From: Corinectria fuckeliana
Taxonomy: Eukaryota; Ascomycota; Sordariomycetes; Hypocreales; Nectriaceae
Length of the DNA stretch: 64,000 nt
Reading direction: 5' to 3'
Assembly (NCBI GenBank): GCA_019137255.1
Contig: WPDH01000024.1
Location: forward strand, 62,001-126,000
Both the position numbers and the translations under genes were made by a program. Position 1 is the stretch's first letter. Every line of letters begins with the position of its first letter. The notes beneath the pieces are model-generated. The model ran no database searches. It was not told the origin of the DNA and saw only the letters and a list, made by a program, of their open reading frames with translations. Below, piece by piece: positions 1 to 10,881 of this stretch.

Positions 1-963
1 GTAATCTGCAACACTACACGGCCGCTCGATGACGCTCTTGCTTTTTTATCACGCATCAAAAAATGGTCAACACACTTCAACAGCCTAGTCGTTTTTGGGC
101 GGGTTTTGCCTAGCTCTTCTGGACAAGATCAAACTACAGTATAACGCAACCAGCCATGGGCTCTCCTTCCCTATTTCCGCTTTCTCGTGTGTCGTCCTGC
201 CACGGAATGGTTGTCTGGCGATGCCGAGGACAGATTGGGTAGCCGTACAACAGGAGTATCACAGGAGGGGGGGGGGAGGCTAAGCAAGAAAAGCCGGAGC
301 ACGGGAATCGAAAGAAAAAAAAGGGAATGGATAATAAAACAGGATAGAGAGCATGGCTCGATCAGGGAATATACGACGAACTGGGGAGTTTTTAGGTGAC
401 GTGGTCCTGTCGGATGGACTGCTACTGGTTGGAACTAGAGGCGATCCGATCCGATGCTGTTTGGCTTGTATCGGATTTTTGGAGGGTCGACTGTATAACA
501 AGGACTGCGGGATCTGCGGCTGCAACTGTATAACACAAGTAGTGATAATGTCCGAGTCCAGTGTGGAAGTCAATTGACCGTTCGACAACACTTCGTGTGC
601 TTCACCCCCTTCAAAAGACGACTTCATTAGCGACCACCATAAATGCGAGAAACTAGCACGTTGATCATTTAACGGAGATTATTTAGCAATTCCGAATAAT
701 AATTGTCAACCCCCAACTCCATCCACAAATCCGTCCAGCAAATGTCTCGGACCAAGAAATGCCTCCCGTAGCCACCGGTAAATGAAGCAAGCAACCCACT
801 GACTATCCCTTCCGAGGAGGTATTGATAAGCTAAGCCCCCGTTAAAAAATTGCTTCCCTTTGCTTGTGTCTGTTGATTTTGATGTCGTCTCTCGTTTCGT
901 CAAGACCCACGGTTGTGGTCCGGTTGTTGATACATCTCAAATGCTCGTCGCTAGTCCTCACCG
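1..963. other. Gene-free left end
   Basis: No reading frame here has a convincing start, codon pattern or family motif. The stretch includes the 3' flank of the minus-strand gene that ends at 964 and an AT-richer segment around 640-710. A run of ten G follows 266. An exon of a gene starting left of the window cannot be excluded. Confidence 0.5.
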
Positions 964-3741
964 CTAGTCCTCGTCTTCTTCGTCAATAGGCGCCGGCGTG
1001 CGGCGCTCTGTGCGCCTCTTGGGCCGTCGGTGTCTCGAGCTGCTGATGTTACTGGCTGAATCGTCCGGCATGATGTCTCCCTCGTCGTATGCCCACTCGC
1101 TGTCGCTTCCCTCGCATTCGCTTCCCACCGCCCAAGCTGGGCGTTCGTAACCAGATCCCTGCGAGTTGCCCGAGTTGGGCCCAGGGAGAACGTCAATGCG
1201 GCGGCGGTTCTGGAGATTCTGCATCAAGCCGGCACCGCGCTGCCTAAGCGCCGTGCGAACCGTCTCTGCTCTGAGATGAAGCTTCTCAAAGGCATCCTCT
1301 AGATGCTCCATCCCCTTGTAGATCTCGCGCTCAATCTCTGCCAGGGCTGCCATCTCCATCTCCTCGTCGTTCGAAACTGCTTGCCGACCGGGCACCGTGG
1401 AGGACTGAATGCTCACGAACGACGCCGGGGTGGCGCCCCGCGAGTACACGGAGAAGGGCGTTGTGTTTCTCGAACCGAACCCAGAAGGTCCTCGAGGTCC
1501 TGGACTCATGGTTCGTGTGTGGTAGTAACCGTTGGCAGGGGTGGTGCCCCTCGACTCCATACCCGATGGGACATCCTCATCTGCACCTGACCAGAGGAAG
1601 CCATCGAACCGACCCGAGATCAGAATCTCCCATTCCGAATTGTTAATGTTGGATAGTGTGACGAGCAAATCATGGGTTTGGGGGTTCTTGATGAGATACA
1701 TGGCGGACTCGGCATCGCGGGGGACCTGAGGCAACCGGTAAAGCCGTTGGAGAGAGAGGCCGGTCTTGATGAGGAAGTCGGTGCGTGGTCTGTGAACTGG
1801 CGTCGGGGCACGGTTTCCTGATCGCAGCTCTCGTGAGCCAGTTATCAGGGCATTGAAGTATGGACGATCCTCGGACTCGAGGCTGGTGAGAATCGCAAAG
1901 GTCAAAGTCTCATCGTCCACATCCTGAGGGGGCGGGACGGGTGTCTCTGAAGTGGTCGACAACCATCGATCGACAGCGGATCTGACCTTCTTCGTTTGGC
2001 GGAGGTAGTGCTCTCTGAACTCTTCCGCAATATCGGGGTCCAGCTTGACGGGAGATGCGGGACGCGCGGGAATCTCAGCAGAGATTTCGGCGGCCTTGGT
2101 GCCAATCTCGGCGAGGTCGAATGGGGGCCATGCTGGAAGATCAATTCGGCCGCTAACCCACTCCAGCACGTCTCCCCAAGTAAGGCCTTGGTGGATTTCG
2201 TGTGCTGTCTCACACATGACACAGGAGCAGCCATTCGGGGGCAAGTCGCGGGAGAAGACGTTCTCGAGCCGGTCGAGGAGTCTCCGGGCGACCGAGCGAT
2301 GGCCGGTAGCAACAGCAATCGAGCCCTGCTTGCCGAGGACTGTGTTGTACTGGTCGAGGAGGTTGAAGAACGGGGCGAACAGAGTGTCAGCTCCGGCAAG
2401 GGGTGGGTTGGATGGCCGTGTGCCATTTTGTCGTGGGAGAACTGCCAAGAAGTTCTTGGGGGCAGGATATGCGAGGCCGCCGTTTTGCAGCAGGTAATCC
2501 ACTCGTGGAATATCGGTGATATTGAGAGCAGGTGGAGGTGGAGGTGGAGGCGGCGGCTGCGGAACTCCAGCGAACATGGAGGCAGGCGTTGCTGTCTTCG
2601 AGTGGAGGTTGGAATCGACGTCGTCAACATCAATGATTGAAGGGGTTTCCGGCTTGGGGCCCGTGTAGAGGTGGCATGATGGAAGATGCGGTTTCTGGGT
2701 AGGCGTCTTGGGCGATGAGTCCTGGGCACTCGAGGGTGAAGACTCCGCCTCCTCCGGCTCAAGTCTCCTGTGACTTCGGGTCGATGACGTTCGCTTGACG
2801 CGCGATGAGCTAGATGCACGGGAGTCGGAGCGGATCTTCTCGTGGGATTTCATTGCTGGGGATTGGACGTATGTCGCCTGGCTTGACGAGACGGACCTGC
2901 CACTGAGTCTGGAGCGGTCTTCGTTGCGGGAAGCAGATCGGGAGAGACTCGAGGTTCTGGACGTTGATCGATCCAAGCCCTTGTTCTTAGGCAGCTCCTT
3001 GAGTTTAACCTCCTGCTGGGCTTTCTTAGGGACATCTCCCTTGGGGACCCCGTCTGGTATTACTAGTTTTGGAGTCTCCGTCGCATCGGTCGTTGCTGGC
3101 ATTGGGGTCTCGGTATTCGGAGTCTCTCTATCGGCCTCTGGAATCTCCTCGGCCCCCTTCTTTTCGGCGTCGAGATCGGTCTCGGGTGGAGTGGGTGGCC
3201 GGTTCGTGTTGCCGTTTGTTGGAGAGGGCTTGCGGGTCACATCTTCACGACCGGGACTGCCTGCTCCGACGTCGGTAGTATCAGGAGTCAATGGAGAGTG
3301 TTGGGGCACGGCTAGGGACTCGCGACTAACGACGGCCTCCTTGCTGTGCGCCTTGCTGAAGCTTGGATATGGTAGGGAGATGCGGGATGCGTGGAGGGAT
3401 GCGCCAGCTACGGAAGCGGTCCTGGTTATGTCGGTCCTGGTTATGTCGGAGGTTGTGAGGTCGCTGGTCGACGCCGCTCGCGAACGGCGATGATGATCGT
3501 CTCGGTCCCGGTCTTCGCGCTTGCGGTGGTGACGGCGGCTGGACGTTTCGCTGCCCTCGCTGAGTTTGCTCTTGGACGAACGAGAAGAGCGGTGGAGTCT
3601 GCGCTCGCTATCGCGGTCGCGGTCTCGGTCGCGGTCCTTGCGTTCCTTGCGTTCCTTGCGTTCCGACGCGGTTCGTCGAGGTTTCTCGCGCGGAGGCCGG
3701 TCGTCGGACGGGACCTCGACGTCACGGTCCTTATGGGACAT
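964..3741 (-). CDS. Conserved-looking fungal protein, low-complexity N-terminus (925 aa)
   Basis: A single uninterrupted minus-strand frame. The open frame extends to 3840, but that start would be TTG; the first ATG is at 3741 (residues MSHKDRD), so 3741 is chosen. The first third is low complexity: Arg/Asp/Glu/Lys-rich with RKER and DRDRD runs, then Ser/Arg/Pro-rich with many potential phosphorylation sites. A run of ten prolines lies mid-protein. The second half is more ordered and looks like the conserved core. It has a cysteine cluster (GCSCVMCETAHEIH), a Trp/Pro-rich patch (DLPAWPPFD) and a helical charged region (EIEREIYKGMEHLEDAFEKL). The C-terminus is acidic and then basic. I cannot assign a function. 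The SR-like N-terminus could suggest a nuclear protein, but that is inference only. Confidence 0.85.
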   Translation of the reverse strand: MSHKDRDVEVPSDDRPPREKPRRTASERKERKERKDRDRDRDRDSERRLHRSSRSSKSKLSEGSETSSRRHHRKREDRDRDDHHRRSRAASTSDLTTSDITRTDITRTASVAGASLHASRISLPYPSFSKAHSKEAVVSRESLAVPQHSPLTPDTTDVGAGSPGREDVTRKPSPTNGNTNRPPTPPETDLDAEKKGAEEIPEADRETPNTETPMPATTDATETPKLVIPDGVPKGDVPKKAQQEVKLKELPKNKGLDRSTSRTSSLSRSASRNEDRSRLSGRSVSSSQATYVQSPAMKSHEKIRSDSRASSSSRVKRTSSTRSHRRLEPEEAESSPSSAQDSSPKTPTQKPHLPSCHLYTGPKPETPSIIDVDDVDSNLHSKTATPASMFAGVPQPPPPPPPPPALNITDIPRVDYLLQNGGLAYPAPKNFLAVLPRQNGTRPSNPPLAGADTLFAPFFNLLDQYNTVLGKQGSIAVATGHRSVARRLLDRLENVFSRDLPPNGCSCVMCETAHEIHQGLTWGDVLEWVSGRIDLPAWPPFDLAEIGTKAAEISAEIPARPASPVKLDPDIAEEFREHYLRQTKKVRSAVDRWLSTTSETPVPPPQDVDDETLTFAILTSLESEDRPYFNALITGSRELRSGNRAPTPVHRPRTDFLIKTGLSLQRLYRLPQVPRDAESAMYLIKNPQTHDLLVTLSNINNSEWEILISGRFDGFLWSGADEDVPSGMESRGTTPANGYYHTRTMSPGPRGPSGFGSRNTTPFSVYSRGATPASFVSIQSSTVPGRQAVSNDEEMEMAALAEIEREIYKGMEHLEDAFEKLHLRAETVRTALRQRGAGLMQNLQNRRRIDVLPGPNSGNSQGSGYERPAWAVGSECEGSDSEWAYDEGDIMPDDSASNISSSRHRRPKRRTERRTPAPIDEEDED

Positions 3742-5913
3742 GGCGGACCATGGATTGATGGATGGAAGCTGAAAAGTCGGCTTGTTGTCGATGAGCGGTG
3801 GAGGTAACTGGCGAGAAGGGGGGGGTGGCTTGTATGCCAAGTAGATGTGTCGTTGCGGTAGAAGGTGAAGAAGAAGAAGAAGAAAGATGTATGGCAGTAA
3901 TGATGAGGCGATGTTGTTGAAGTTTGGGATGAGAAAGGTAAGGTGAGGGGATAGATAGTTAAAGGGACGTCCTAATTAGCCCATGAGGCTTGAGCTTTCT
4001 GCCTCGGGGCTGGGCCGCCAAATCGGGCCAGGCTTCGGGCAGTGAATGGGACACTGAGGGGACCGCCTGGGAACAATAAGCTAGGGGATCCAGTAAAAAA
4101 GCGTGGCGCTTCAGGCTATTGTGGCTGCTAGCTGGACGGGTCCGAATGCGGTAGGCACTGGCAAAGCCCGACTTCGTGCCAGGGATGGATGGATAAATAA
4201 GGAGATATAAAGAAATGGATAATGGCGAAAGAAGGGATTAGTTGATTTCCTTATTGAATGCTCGCTGACGATGACGACGACGCCGACGCCCGACAATGAT
4301 AAATATGATGACTGCGGGATGTGCACCTACCGGGTTCCGGCTTGTCGTCATGAGGTGCCACGCCGCAGCCACCATCCCATCCCAAGGCCTCACCCATCCA
4401 TTCATCCCTTGATTCATCCCTCCCTCCCTCCATTCATCCAATCCTTATTTGAGATGCCCAGCCAGCCCAAGGCACGTATACGGTCTAACGCACCATAGCG
4501 CGTGCAGTGCGCGAGAGAGCCTGTGTACCTGTAAGCGGACAGGTCCCCTATGGAGAGGAAACCGGAGACCTTCAACCAAACCGCCCTGTGTCATGTCACG
4601 AATAACAGGGGTTGGTCTGTAGTACATACAGTTCATACATGATGCATGCGACTTGGACCAATCAAGAACCGCCCCTGGCACGAAGTCGGGCTTTGCCAGT
4701 GGAGAGCTCGGTGAAGTGTGGTGCCAACCAGCCAACCACCCAGCCTGCTAGCCGCCAGCCTGTGGAAGCGTCCAGCAGAGACCTTCTGTAAGTAGACGCT
4801 GTCTTGAATCGATACACGGACTGCGAGTTGTGCTGCTCAACGTGCATCCTCTCGTATTGCCTCGCCGGGGTGAGCACATCGAATGTCTCACCAGCAATGC
4901 CATAAACAAGCAGCAATCACGAATGCCACGCATTGGGTCGACGTGATATTGCTCTTACTTACATACGACACCTCAGAACCCAGCATCAGACTGTCACATG
5001 GGATCCCGGGCACTAGTCGCAGCCTTAACGCTCAGAGCACAGCGACTCCACGATACAGCATATGCCACGCATGCAAGCATGTCACCGGCCCTTCTTCCCT
5101 CTGCCATCGTCTTCCACCAGACCGGGTGCCTTTCCCCAGTGCCGCCGTTGGCGGTGGGTGGATGCCCAACTCACTCCACTTCTCTCGCCTCTGCCCCATC
5201 AGTGTCACGCTCTCATGCACGAGGGGAATCACTTGTGGCCGGGCACAGATATCTAAGTAGGTACATTAGCCTTGCAGTACTTACAGACTGCAACGAAGTC
5301 GGCCTGGAAAAGAGACAGGGAAGGTGAGTTTAAATTTAGGTACCCGGATGAATGGCTAAGCTTAAGCGCGCGCCCGTGGTTCCGACGCATCCCTCATCAC
5401 TCAATATCCCACCAACACCACTTGCTCCTCGCCTTGGGGGCCGGGCGATCGTCCATCATGATAGGCCTCGTCAACTTGATCCATTAATAACATCGGGAAG
5501 ACAGGTATCTATTCATATGTAACCGTTTTTTTTTGCTCATGACATTCTCTTTCTAAGTCTTCACGGACAAGTCTATCTCGATCTGATTCCGTCTCACGCC
5601 TCCCTCTCTTTCTTGATCCCGGCTCGGCAAACAGACAGAAGCCCGCTGTTCTAACCAATGCGATGCTATACAACACAAATCCAGTCCATACTTTGAATGC
5701 AACATATCCATTTGTCAATCATTCACCAATTCTTTTCGCCGTCTTCATAAACGCCATGTGGGCATCACCGTCTGCCGCAGAAAACAACTTCCGCCATAGC
5801 CGTCTCGTGATTTGATCCTTTGTCAATCGAGCAAGTGTACCAACCTGCAGCCGACTCAACGCTCGCGACTCGGCCTTCATCTTCTCCCCGTTTCTCACTT
5901 TCGCACGAGTCCC
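3742..5913. other. Intergenic region with long inverted repeat
   Basis: No supported gene. It holds the upstream region of the 925-aa gene, simple GATG/CATC repeats around 4185-4200 and 4380-4440, a perfect 29-bp inverted repeat pair (annotated separately) and the 3' flank of the ATP sulfurylase gene. Small open frames on both strands lack a plausible start context or recognisable composition. Confidence 0.5.
4156..4701. repeat. Possible MITE or foldback element bounded by a perfect 29-bp inverted repeat
   Basis: Positions 4156-4184 (beginning CACTGGCAAAGCCCG) and 4673-4701 are exact reverse complements over 29 bp, separated by 488 bp. The outer ends are CACTG and CAGTG, a common terminal-repeat form for DNA transposons. 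I find no clear target-site duplication next to the repeats and no open frame inside, so a non-autonomous element or a foldback duplication are both possible. Confidence 0.5.
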
Positions 5914-7973
5914 TTAAAAGGCATCGAGGAGACCACGGCTCTCGAGGAGCAGAACAATTTCGTGCACAATGGAACGCACGTTTTGCTTCTCAAGGTCGAC
6001 AACCAGGTCGGGCTTGGCGGGCGTCTCATACGGGTCGTCGACGCCGGTGAAACCCTTGATCTCACCCTTGCGCGCGGCGGCATAGATGCCCCGTCGGTCC
6101 GTCTTCTCGCAGTACTCGAGGGGAGTGGCAACGTGGACCAGGAAGAAGGGGCCAGACTTCTCGACGAGCTCACGGGCTTGCTTGCGAGCGGCGTCGAAGG
6201 GGGCGATGGGAGCGGCGATGACGGCGGCACCGGCCTTGGTCAGCTCCGAGGCGACAAAGGCGATGCGGCCGATGTTGAGATCGCGGTCCTGGCGACTGTA
6301 GCCCAGCTCGGAGGACAGCTCGTGTCGCACATTCTCGCCGAGGAGCATAGACACGGGGCGGCCACCACCCTGCATCAGGGTGACCTGCAGGGCGCGAGCA
6401 ATCTGGTCCTTGCCGCTGTTCTGGAAGCCAGTCATGAAGATGGTGAAACCCTTCTGGGCAGGAAGGGGGTTCTGCTCGCGCAGGACCTTGACGACCTCGG
6501 GGTAGGAGAACCAGGCGGGGATCTCCTTGCCGGTACGGAGGCGGTTTCGCAGCTCGGTGCCGGAGATGTTGAGGGTGCGGGTGCCCTCGGGAATCTCGTC
6601 GGCGGGCATGTACTCGTCGCGGTCGGGGAGGTAGATCATCTCCTGGAACTCGACCATCTTGATGCCGAGCTCCTCCTGGTACTTCTGCACCAGGTGCTGG
6701 GCATCGTAGGGGCCGTAATGGTCCTTTCCGTCCTTGTTCTTGCCGGGGCCGGCGTGGTCACGGCCAACGATGAAGTGGGTGGCACCGTGGTTCTTGCGGA
6801 TGATGGCGTGCCAGAGGGCCTCGCGGGGACCACCCATGCGCATGGCCAGGGGCAGGAGAGCCAGGGCGGCCATGCCGTTGGGGTATCTGGCCAGGAGAGC
6901 CTTGTAGACGCGGACGCGGGTGAAGTGGTCGATGTCACCGGGCTTGGTCAGGCCGACGACGGGCTGGATGAGGACGTTGGCCTGCTGAGAGCGGGCGGCG
7001 CGGACCGTCAACTCACGGTGAGCACGGTGCATGGGGTTTCGGGTCTGGAAAGCAACGACCTTTTGCCAGCCGAGCTTGTTGAAGTGAGCGCGGAGCTCAG
7101 AGGGAGTGACTGAGGGTTGGAGATTAGCTAACGGGTCCCGAGGAGGTACCATCTGGGGTTGCCTCTTACATCGAAGATCTAGGAAGTCGTAGTGCTCCAG
7201 GCGGCTGACGGCCTCGAGCTTGCCACCAACGTAGAATTCCTTGGCGCTAGAGAAGAGGTACTTGACACCGGGGTGGGTGTCGTCGTCGCTGCCGAACACC
7301 AGCTTGGCCTCCTTGACCCTGGAGATTGTCCGTTAGCGCGGGCTCTTTTCTCCCCTTCCAGTCAGTCACCTACTTGTCGGGGCGGTAAACATCCTCGACG
7401 GTGAGAATGGCGAGGTTTCGGTCGTCACGGAGATCCCGAAGGGTGATGCGGGCGCCGGGCTTGATACTCAGCTTGTCGATGGTGGCCTGGTCAACGTCGA
7501 GGTTGATGGGCATGGCGAAGAGGGCGCCGTCGGCGAGGCGGTTGTTATCAACAACGCTGGAGAAAGCCAATTAGCGTCAAGAGACAGCTTAGAGTCAAAT
7601 TGTCCGCAAAACGTACCCATTGTAATCCTTCTCGGTGAGGAAACCTGGAAATTCATCGCGTCAATGGCTGTTGATGCAACTGCTTGACCGAGTCTGGGGC
7701 TCGGGGCAAGGTGCGGGGGTGGGGCAACGGCGCCACGGCATCCCGCCGGCGAAAGTTCGGTATGGAGCTGATGAGGCACAGAACAGGAATGGAAGCATGC
7801 GCACCTTCGAGGGGAGAGAAGCCACCGTTGAGGATCAGCTCGAGATCGCAGAGGTGACGCTCGGTCAGGGTGAGGGCAGGGAGAGTCTCGGCCTCGGCCT
7901 CCAACTCGGCCTGGCGCGGGAGGTCGCGGGCGAAGAGATCCTTTAGGATGCCGCCATGGGGAGAATTGGCCAT
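5914..7973 (-). CDS. MET3: ATP sulfurylase (sulfate adenylyltransferase), 574 aa, 5 exons
   Basis: Makes adenosine 5'-phosphosulfate from ATP and sulfate, the first committed step of sulfate assimilation in the cytosol. Exons by splice motifs on the minus strand: 7973-7805, 7644-7617 (28 nt), 7556-7374, 7318-7170, 7109-5914. Phases agree and the total is 1725 nt. Residues match the family: FSPLEG then FLTEKDYNG across introns, VYRPDK, the catalytic QTRNPMHRAHRE loop, the RDHAGPG substrate-binding motif and the LNISGTELR region. The C-terminal ~170 aa form the APS-kinase-like regulatory domain of filamentous fungi (GFQNSGKDQIARAL, LGENVRHELSSELGYS). There the P-loop is altered (GFQNSGKD), as expected for a PAPS-responsive, non-catalytic domain. 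The 7110-7169 intron is 60 nt and in frame, so naive ORF calling reads through it. Divergent from the HNH-type gene, with about 830 bp between start codons. Confidence 0.96.
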
Positions 7974-8075
7974 TGTGATTTGTGTTTGAGGGTGTGAGTT
8001 GCTGGAGAAGGAGGAAAGCCTGGGTCTTCAAGACTGAGCCAGGGACGGGGCACAGAAGCTAGAAGAGACCGGAGA

Positions 8076-8083
8076 TTATATAG
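8076..8083 (-). promoter_or_regulatory. TATA box of ATP sulfurylase gene
   Basis: The minus strand reads CTATATAA about 105 bp upstream of the ATP sulfurylase start codon at 7973, a usual TATA distance in a fungal gene. No other core element was assigned. I looked for a palindromic Cys3/MetR-type ATGGCGCCAT site upstream and saw none. Confidence 0.5.
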
Positions 8084-8600
8084 ACGACGAGGGGCAGATG
8101 TCGCGGAGCACGCAATGGTGGGGGTTCGAGGGTGTTTTTTCCACAAGGTGTGACCCGACAGGAGGATAATTGACGACAAAGAGGGAGGAGGGAGGAGGGA
8201 GGAGAGGACGGCGAGAAGAAGATGGAGAAGGAAGAAGTAGAGGAAAATCTGGAGATGGGGGGGGGGAGAGGACAAATATGAACAGAATCAGAAAGCAATA
8301 CAACGGCGAGAGGCCCTTGATTTATCATATACTATTGGCACCCTACTTGAATCCGGTCCCTGCTGTAAAACTGACACTTGCTGGGGGGAGGGATAAAAAA
8401 ACCTGCGTGGCCATACCAAAGCCATGCCGTGAGTGACGCCGCGCGGGCGTGAAGCCGCGCGAGGGCGAGGGCGTGGATGGACGAAGGTACTCCGTCCATC
8501 CGCTGGAAACGGGACTGGAAACGGGACTGGAAACGGTAGGGTGGATTCTTCGACGCGGGAGCCACGTGATACTCAAGTTAGTTCTGCCCTAGGACCCACA

Positions 8601-8818
8601 CTCCCACCCACACCCACACACATTTGAATCCATCCCTCTTCCACAAGTCTCTAGGGTCCCCCTGCTTTAGCAGACGCGCCCTATCCACACCAACGTCGCA
8701 GCCCATGAGCGAACACAAACTCCCACCCACACCCACACACCCTAGTCTCTAAGATCCCTGCTTCAGCAAACGCGCCCTATCCACACCAACGGTGCAGCCC
8801 ACCATGAGCGAACACAAG
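8601..8818 (+). repeat. Imperfect tandem duplication of the HNH gene leader and start codon
   Basis: Unit A (8601-8719) and unit B (8720-8818) both begin CTCCCACCCACACCCACACA. Both share the stretch CGCGCCCTATCCACACCAAC and both end in ATGAGCGAACACAA. Unit A has about 25 extra bases after its first 20, and unit B has an ACC inserted before its ATG. Unit B provides the start codon of the gene at 8804. Unit A provides an upstream ATG at 8705. Confidence 0.85.
8705..8752 (+). CDS. Upstream ORF, 15 codons, copy of the HNH gene start
   Basis: Reads MSEHKLPPTPTHPSL then TAA. The first five residues equal those of the downstream protein because the leader is duplicated. It lies 99 bp upstream and in the same frame as the main start. 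If the transcript starts upstream of 8705 this uORF could dampen translation; that is inference, since no transcript start is known. Confidence 0.4.
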   Translation: MSEHKLPPTPTHPSL

Positions 8819-10449
8819 CCCCCGGCCTCAGAGGCGGACCACGATTCGACACGAGAAGAGAGAGAGACACTGGTCAGCAAGCTCTTGGACGCTTTCTACA
8901 AAGGACCAAAGGACGATGCTCTCGACCACTTGAGATCGCAAGTTGTTAGTTCACTTTTGAAAGCTCTTGAGGATCCTAACATCACCGAGAACGAGCTCCA
9001 TGACATGCTTCTGTACCACCAGGCCCCATGCAACGCATCCCCGTTAGCTTCAGTATACGAGGAAGACATTGTGGAGCGAATGCGAATTCTCGAGTACCTT
9101 GCGATTACGCCCATCCGCCAAGTCGAAAACGACGAGCCTATGCGCATTGATCCACAGGACATCACACCTCTGACTTGGGCAGCATTCATTGTCGCCCCCA
9201 TTGAGCAATTGAAAGACCTAGAAAACAAGGTCCTTAACGGCAATGTGGTGGAATTTTTCGCCATTATCAGCGTTCTGAAGACCTCGCTTCCTGAACTGGC
9301 CAAGATGTGTAAGGCGGTTTATCCATGCAACATGATTTACAGGTCTAATACTGACATGAACAACATCTAGGGCGAGGGTTAGCCAAAACTGATCCTGCAA
9401 AGGGGAGGCACGATCGAAAACGCGATTCGAAGAAAACCGTGGGTCGATTCTTCATTTCTACGTTATACTTTCTTACTAACTCAGCCCAGGCTCTTGAACG
9501 GGATAAAGGTCTTTGCGTTCTGCTTGGGTCGCCAGATGCGGAGGCATGCCATATATACCCGGTCGCCTCTATCAAATGCGCAGATAGGTTTCGACTCTGC
9601 CTGAGCTCCCTCGCCCAAACTTGGGGCAGAGAGAGAATCAACACCTACATGGCGAAAATAGACGAAAAGAACCTTGATATTCCACAGAATATCTTGGCTC
9701 TCAATTGTCTGATCCATCACTGGATGGACAACATGAAGGTGACTTTAGAGCCCATAGTGGAGCTATGCACAGAAACCACTCTGGTGCTTCGCTACCGGTG
9801 GCTACAAGAATCGGCATTCCGGGTTCAAACACTGTCGCAAAAGCGCAGGCGCGATGAGGCAGGTGTCAAACTCGACACACACCCGGCTAATATCCTCAGA
9901 CCATTCCCTCCAAAGCTTAAACAGGATATTAGCTATAGCTTGCCACACACCAAGACCCAGAAGCTAATTAAGGATGGATACCAGTTTACTATTACGACCG
10001 AAAATTCGACTAGCCACCCTTTGCCGAGCATTGAGTTGCTACAGCTACATTATGATATGGCTCGAATGATAACATTAGCAGGTGTAGCAGAACCAGATGA
10101 TGATATGTTGGAGGACCCTGACGCCGATTCTGGCACGGAAGCCGTTACTCATAACCAGGAGGATGAGGATGAGGAGCGGGAGGAAGTAACAGCCAAGGCC
10201 AGAGAAGGTAAACTGGATTATGGATCGCATCCTCTCTGGAAGGCTGTTCATCGTGGTCTTCACGCCGGACCATCACCAAATAGGCTCCCGCCTACCACAC
10301 CACCACCTCGCCGCCCCACCCCTCATATCCGTAGCGCTTCCGACCACGTCGTGGCGTACTTTGAAACAATGTCGGTTCACTCGTCCCGGCGCGAAAGACG
10401 AAGCCAGGGGTCAATCCCATCTTCACCTGTCCCTCCCTCGCAAGGTTGA
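8804..10449 (+). CDS. Fungal HNH-type nuclease-domain protein (510 aa, 3 exons)
   Basis: Start chosen at ATG 8804 (context CACCATGA); the open frame upstream would need GTG. Exons 8804-9308, 9371-9438 and 9490-10449 are phase-consistent (1533 nt). Intron 1 begins GTAAGG and ends CTAG. Intron 2 begins GTGGGT, has a CTAAC branch and ends CAG; it is 51 nt and in frame, so retention cannot be excluded. The N-terminal ~190 aa are helical and unrecognised. After exon 3 starts, ERDKGLCVLLGSPDAEACHI followed ~70 aa later by NILALNCLIHHWMDN matches the fungal HNH_2 arrangement (R-D-x-C-x-x-(T)G, A-H-I, N-x-L-x-L-x-x-x-x-H). The last ~150 aa are acidic, then Pro/Arg/Ser-rich. Such proteins are common and of mostly unknown role in filamentous ascomycetes; DNase activity is not established. 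Twin MITEs lie about 430 bp downstream. Confidence 0.8.
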
Positions 10450-10881
10450 GAAGCCTCCAGCCGGCGATAGCAGGGTGTTATGGCTTTGTTCTGAGATGAG
10501 GGTTTAGCGGGTTGGTCGCGAATTGTAACAAAAATATCAAGGAGAACAATTGTAATTGTCGGTGAGACTGATAGCTCGAAGTTTAGCCACATGGACTGAC
10601 CCCGGAGTAGTACGCCTTGTTGGCTGGCATCTTTCTTCTTAACGATAGATCCATGGATATCTCGACGGCTTCTGCCTTGCATTACTCGAACTCCCGACCA
10701 CTGCTGCGTAACGCGATTCAAAACGTACGAATGCGTCGCACGGCGAGCCTCGTCAGCGACCGGTGATGGATGTATTCGTACGTTCGCAAACATCCTTGAT
10801 TGGGGATGGTGCTTCTATTGGTCCCTCACCACGGTGAACCGCTTGCCGTTTGACTATGATGGCGCACTCGCTGCTGATCTA

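Noticed and set aside
1902..2819. 305-codon minus-strand frame
   Set aside because: Out-of-frame shadow within the 925-aa gene; Arg/Pro/Ser-rich and without an independent promoter.
4960..5010. ACATACGAC-like start resembling 5S rRNA
   Set aside because: Similarity ends after about nine bases; the conserved internal boxes of 5S rRNA are absent.
5812..7113. 433-codon plus-strand open frame
   Set aside because: It lies antisense to ATP sulfurylase; its Leu/Val/Gly/Asp-rich composition is what codon-biased antisense reading gives, and no family motif is present.
8132..8280. Minus-strand Pro/Ser/Leu-rich frames (8076-8328)
   Set aside because: Produced by the A/G-rich simple-repeat stretch upstream of the ATP sulfurylase gene; no start context or homology.
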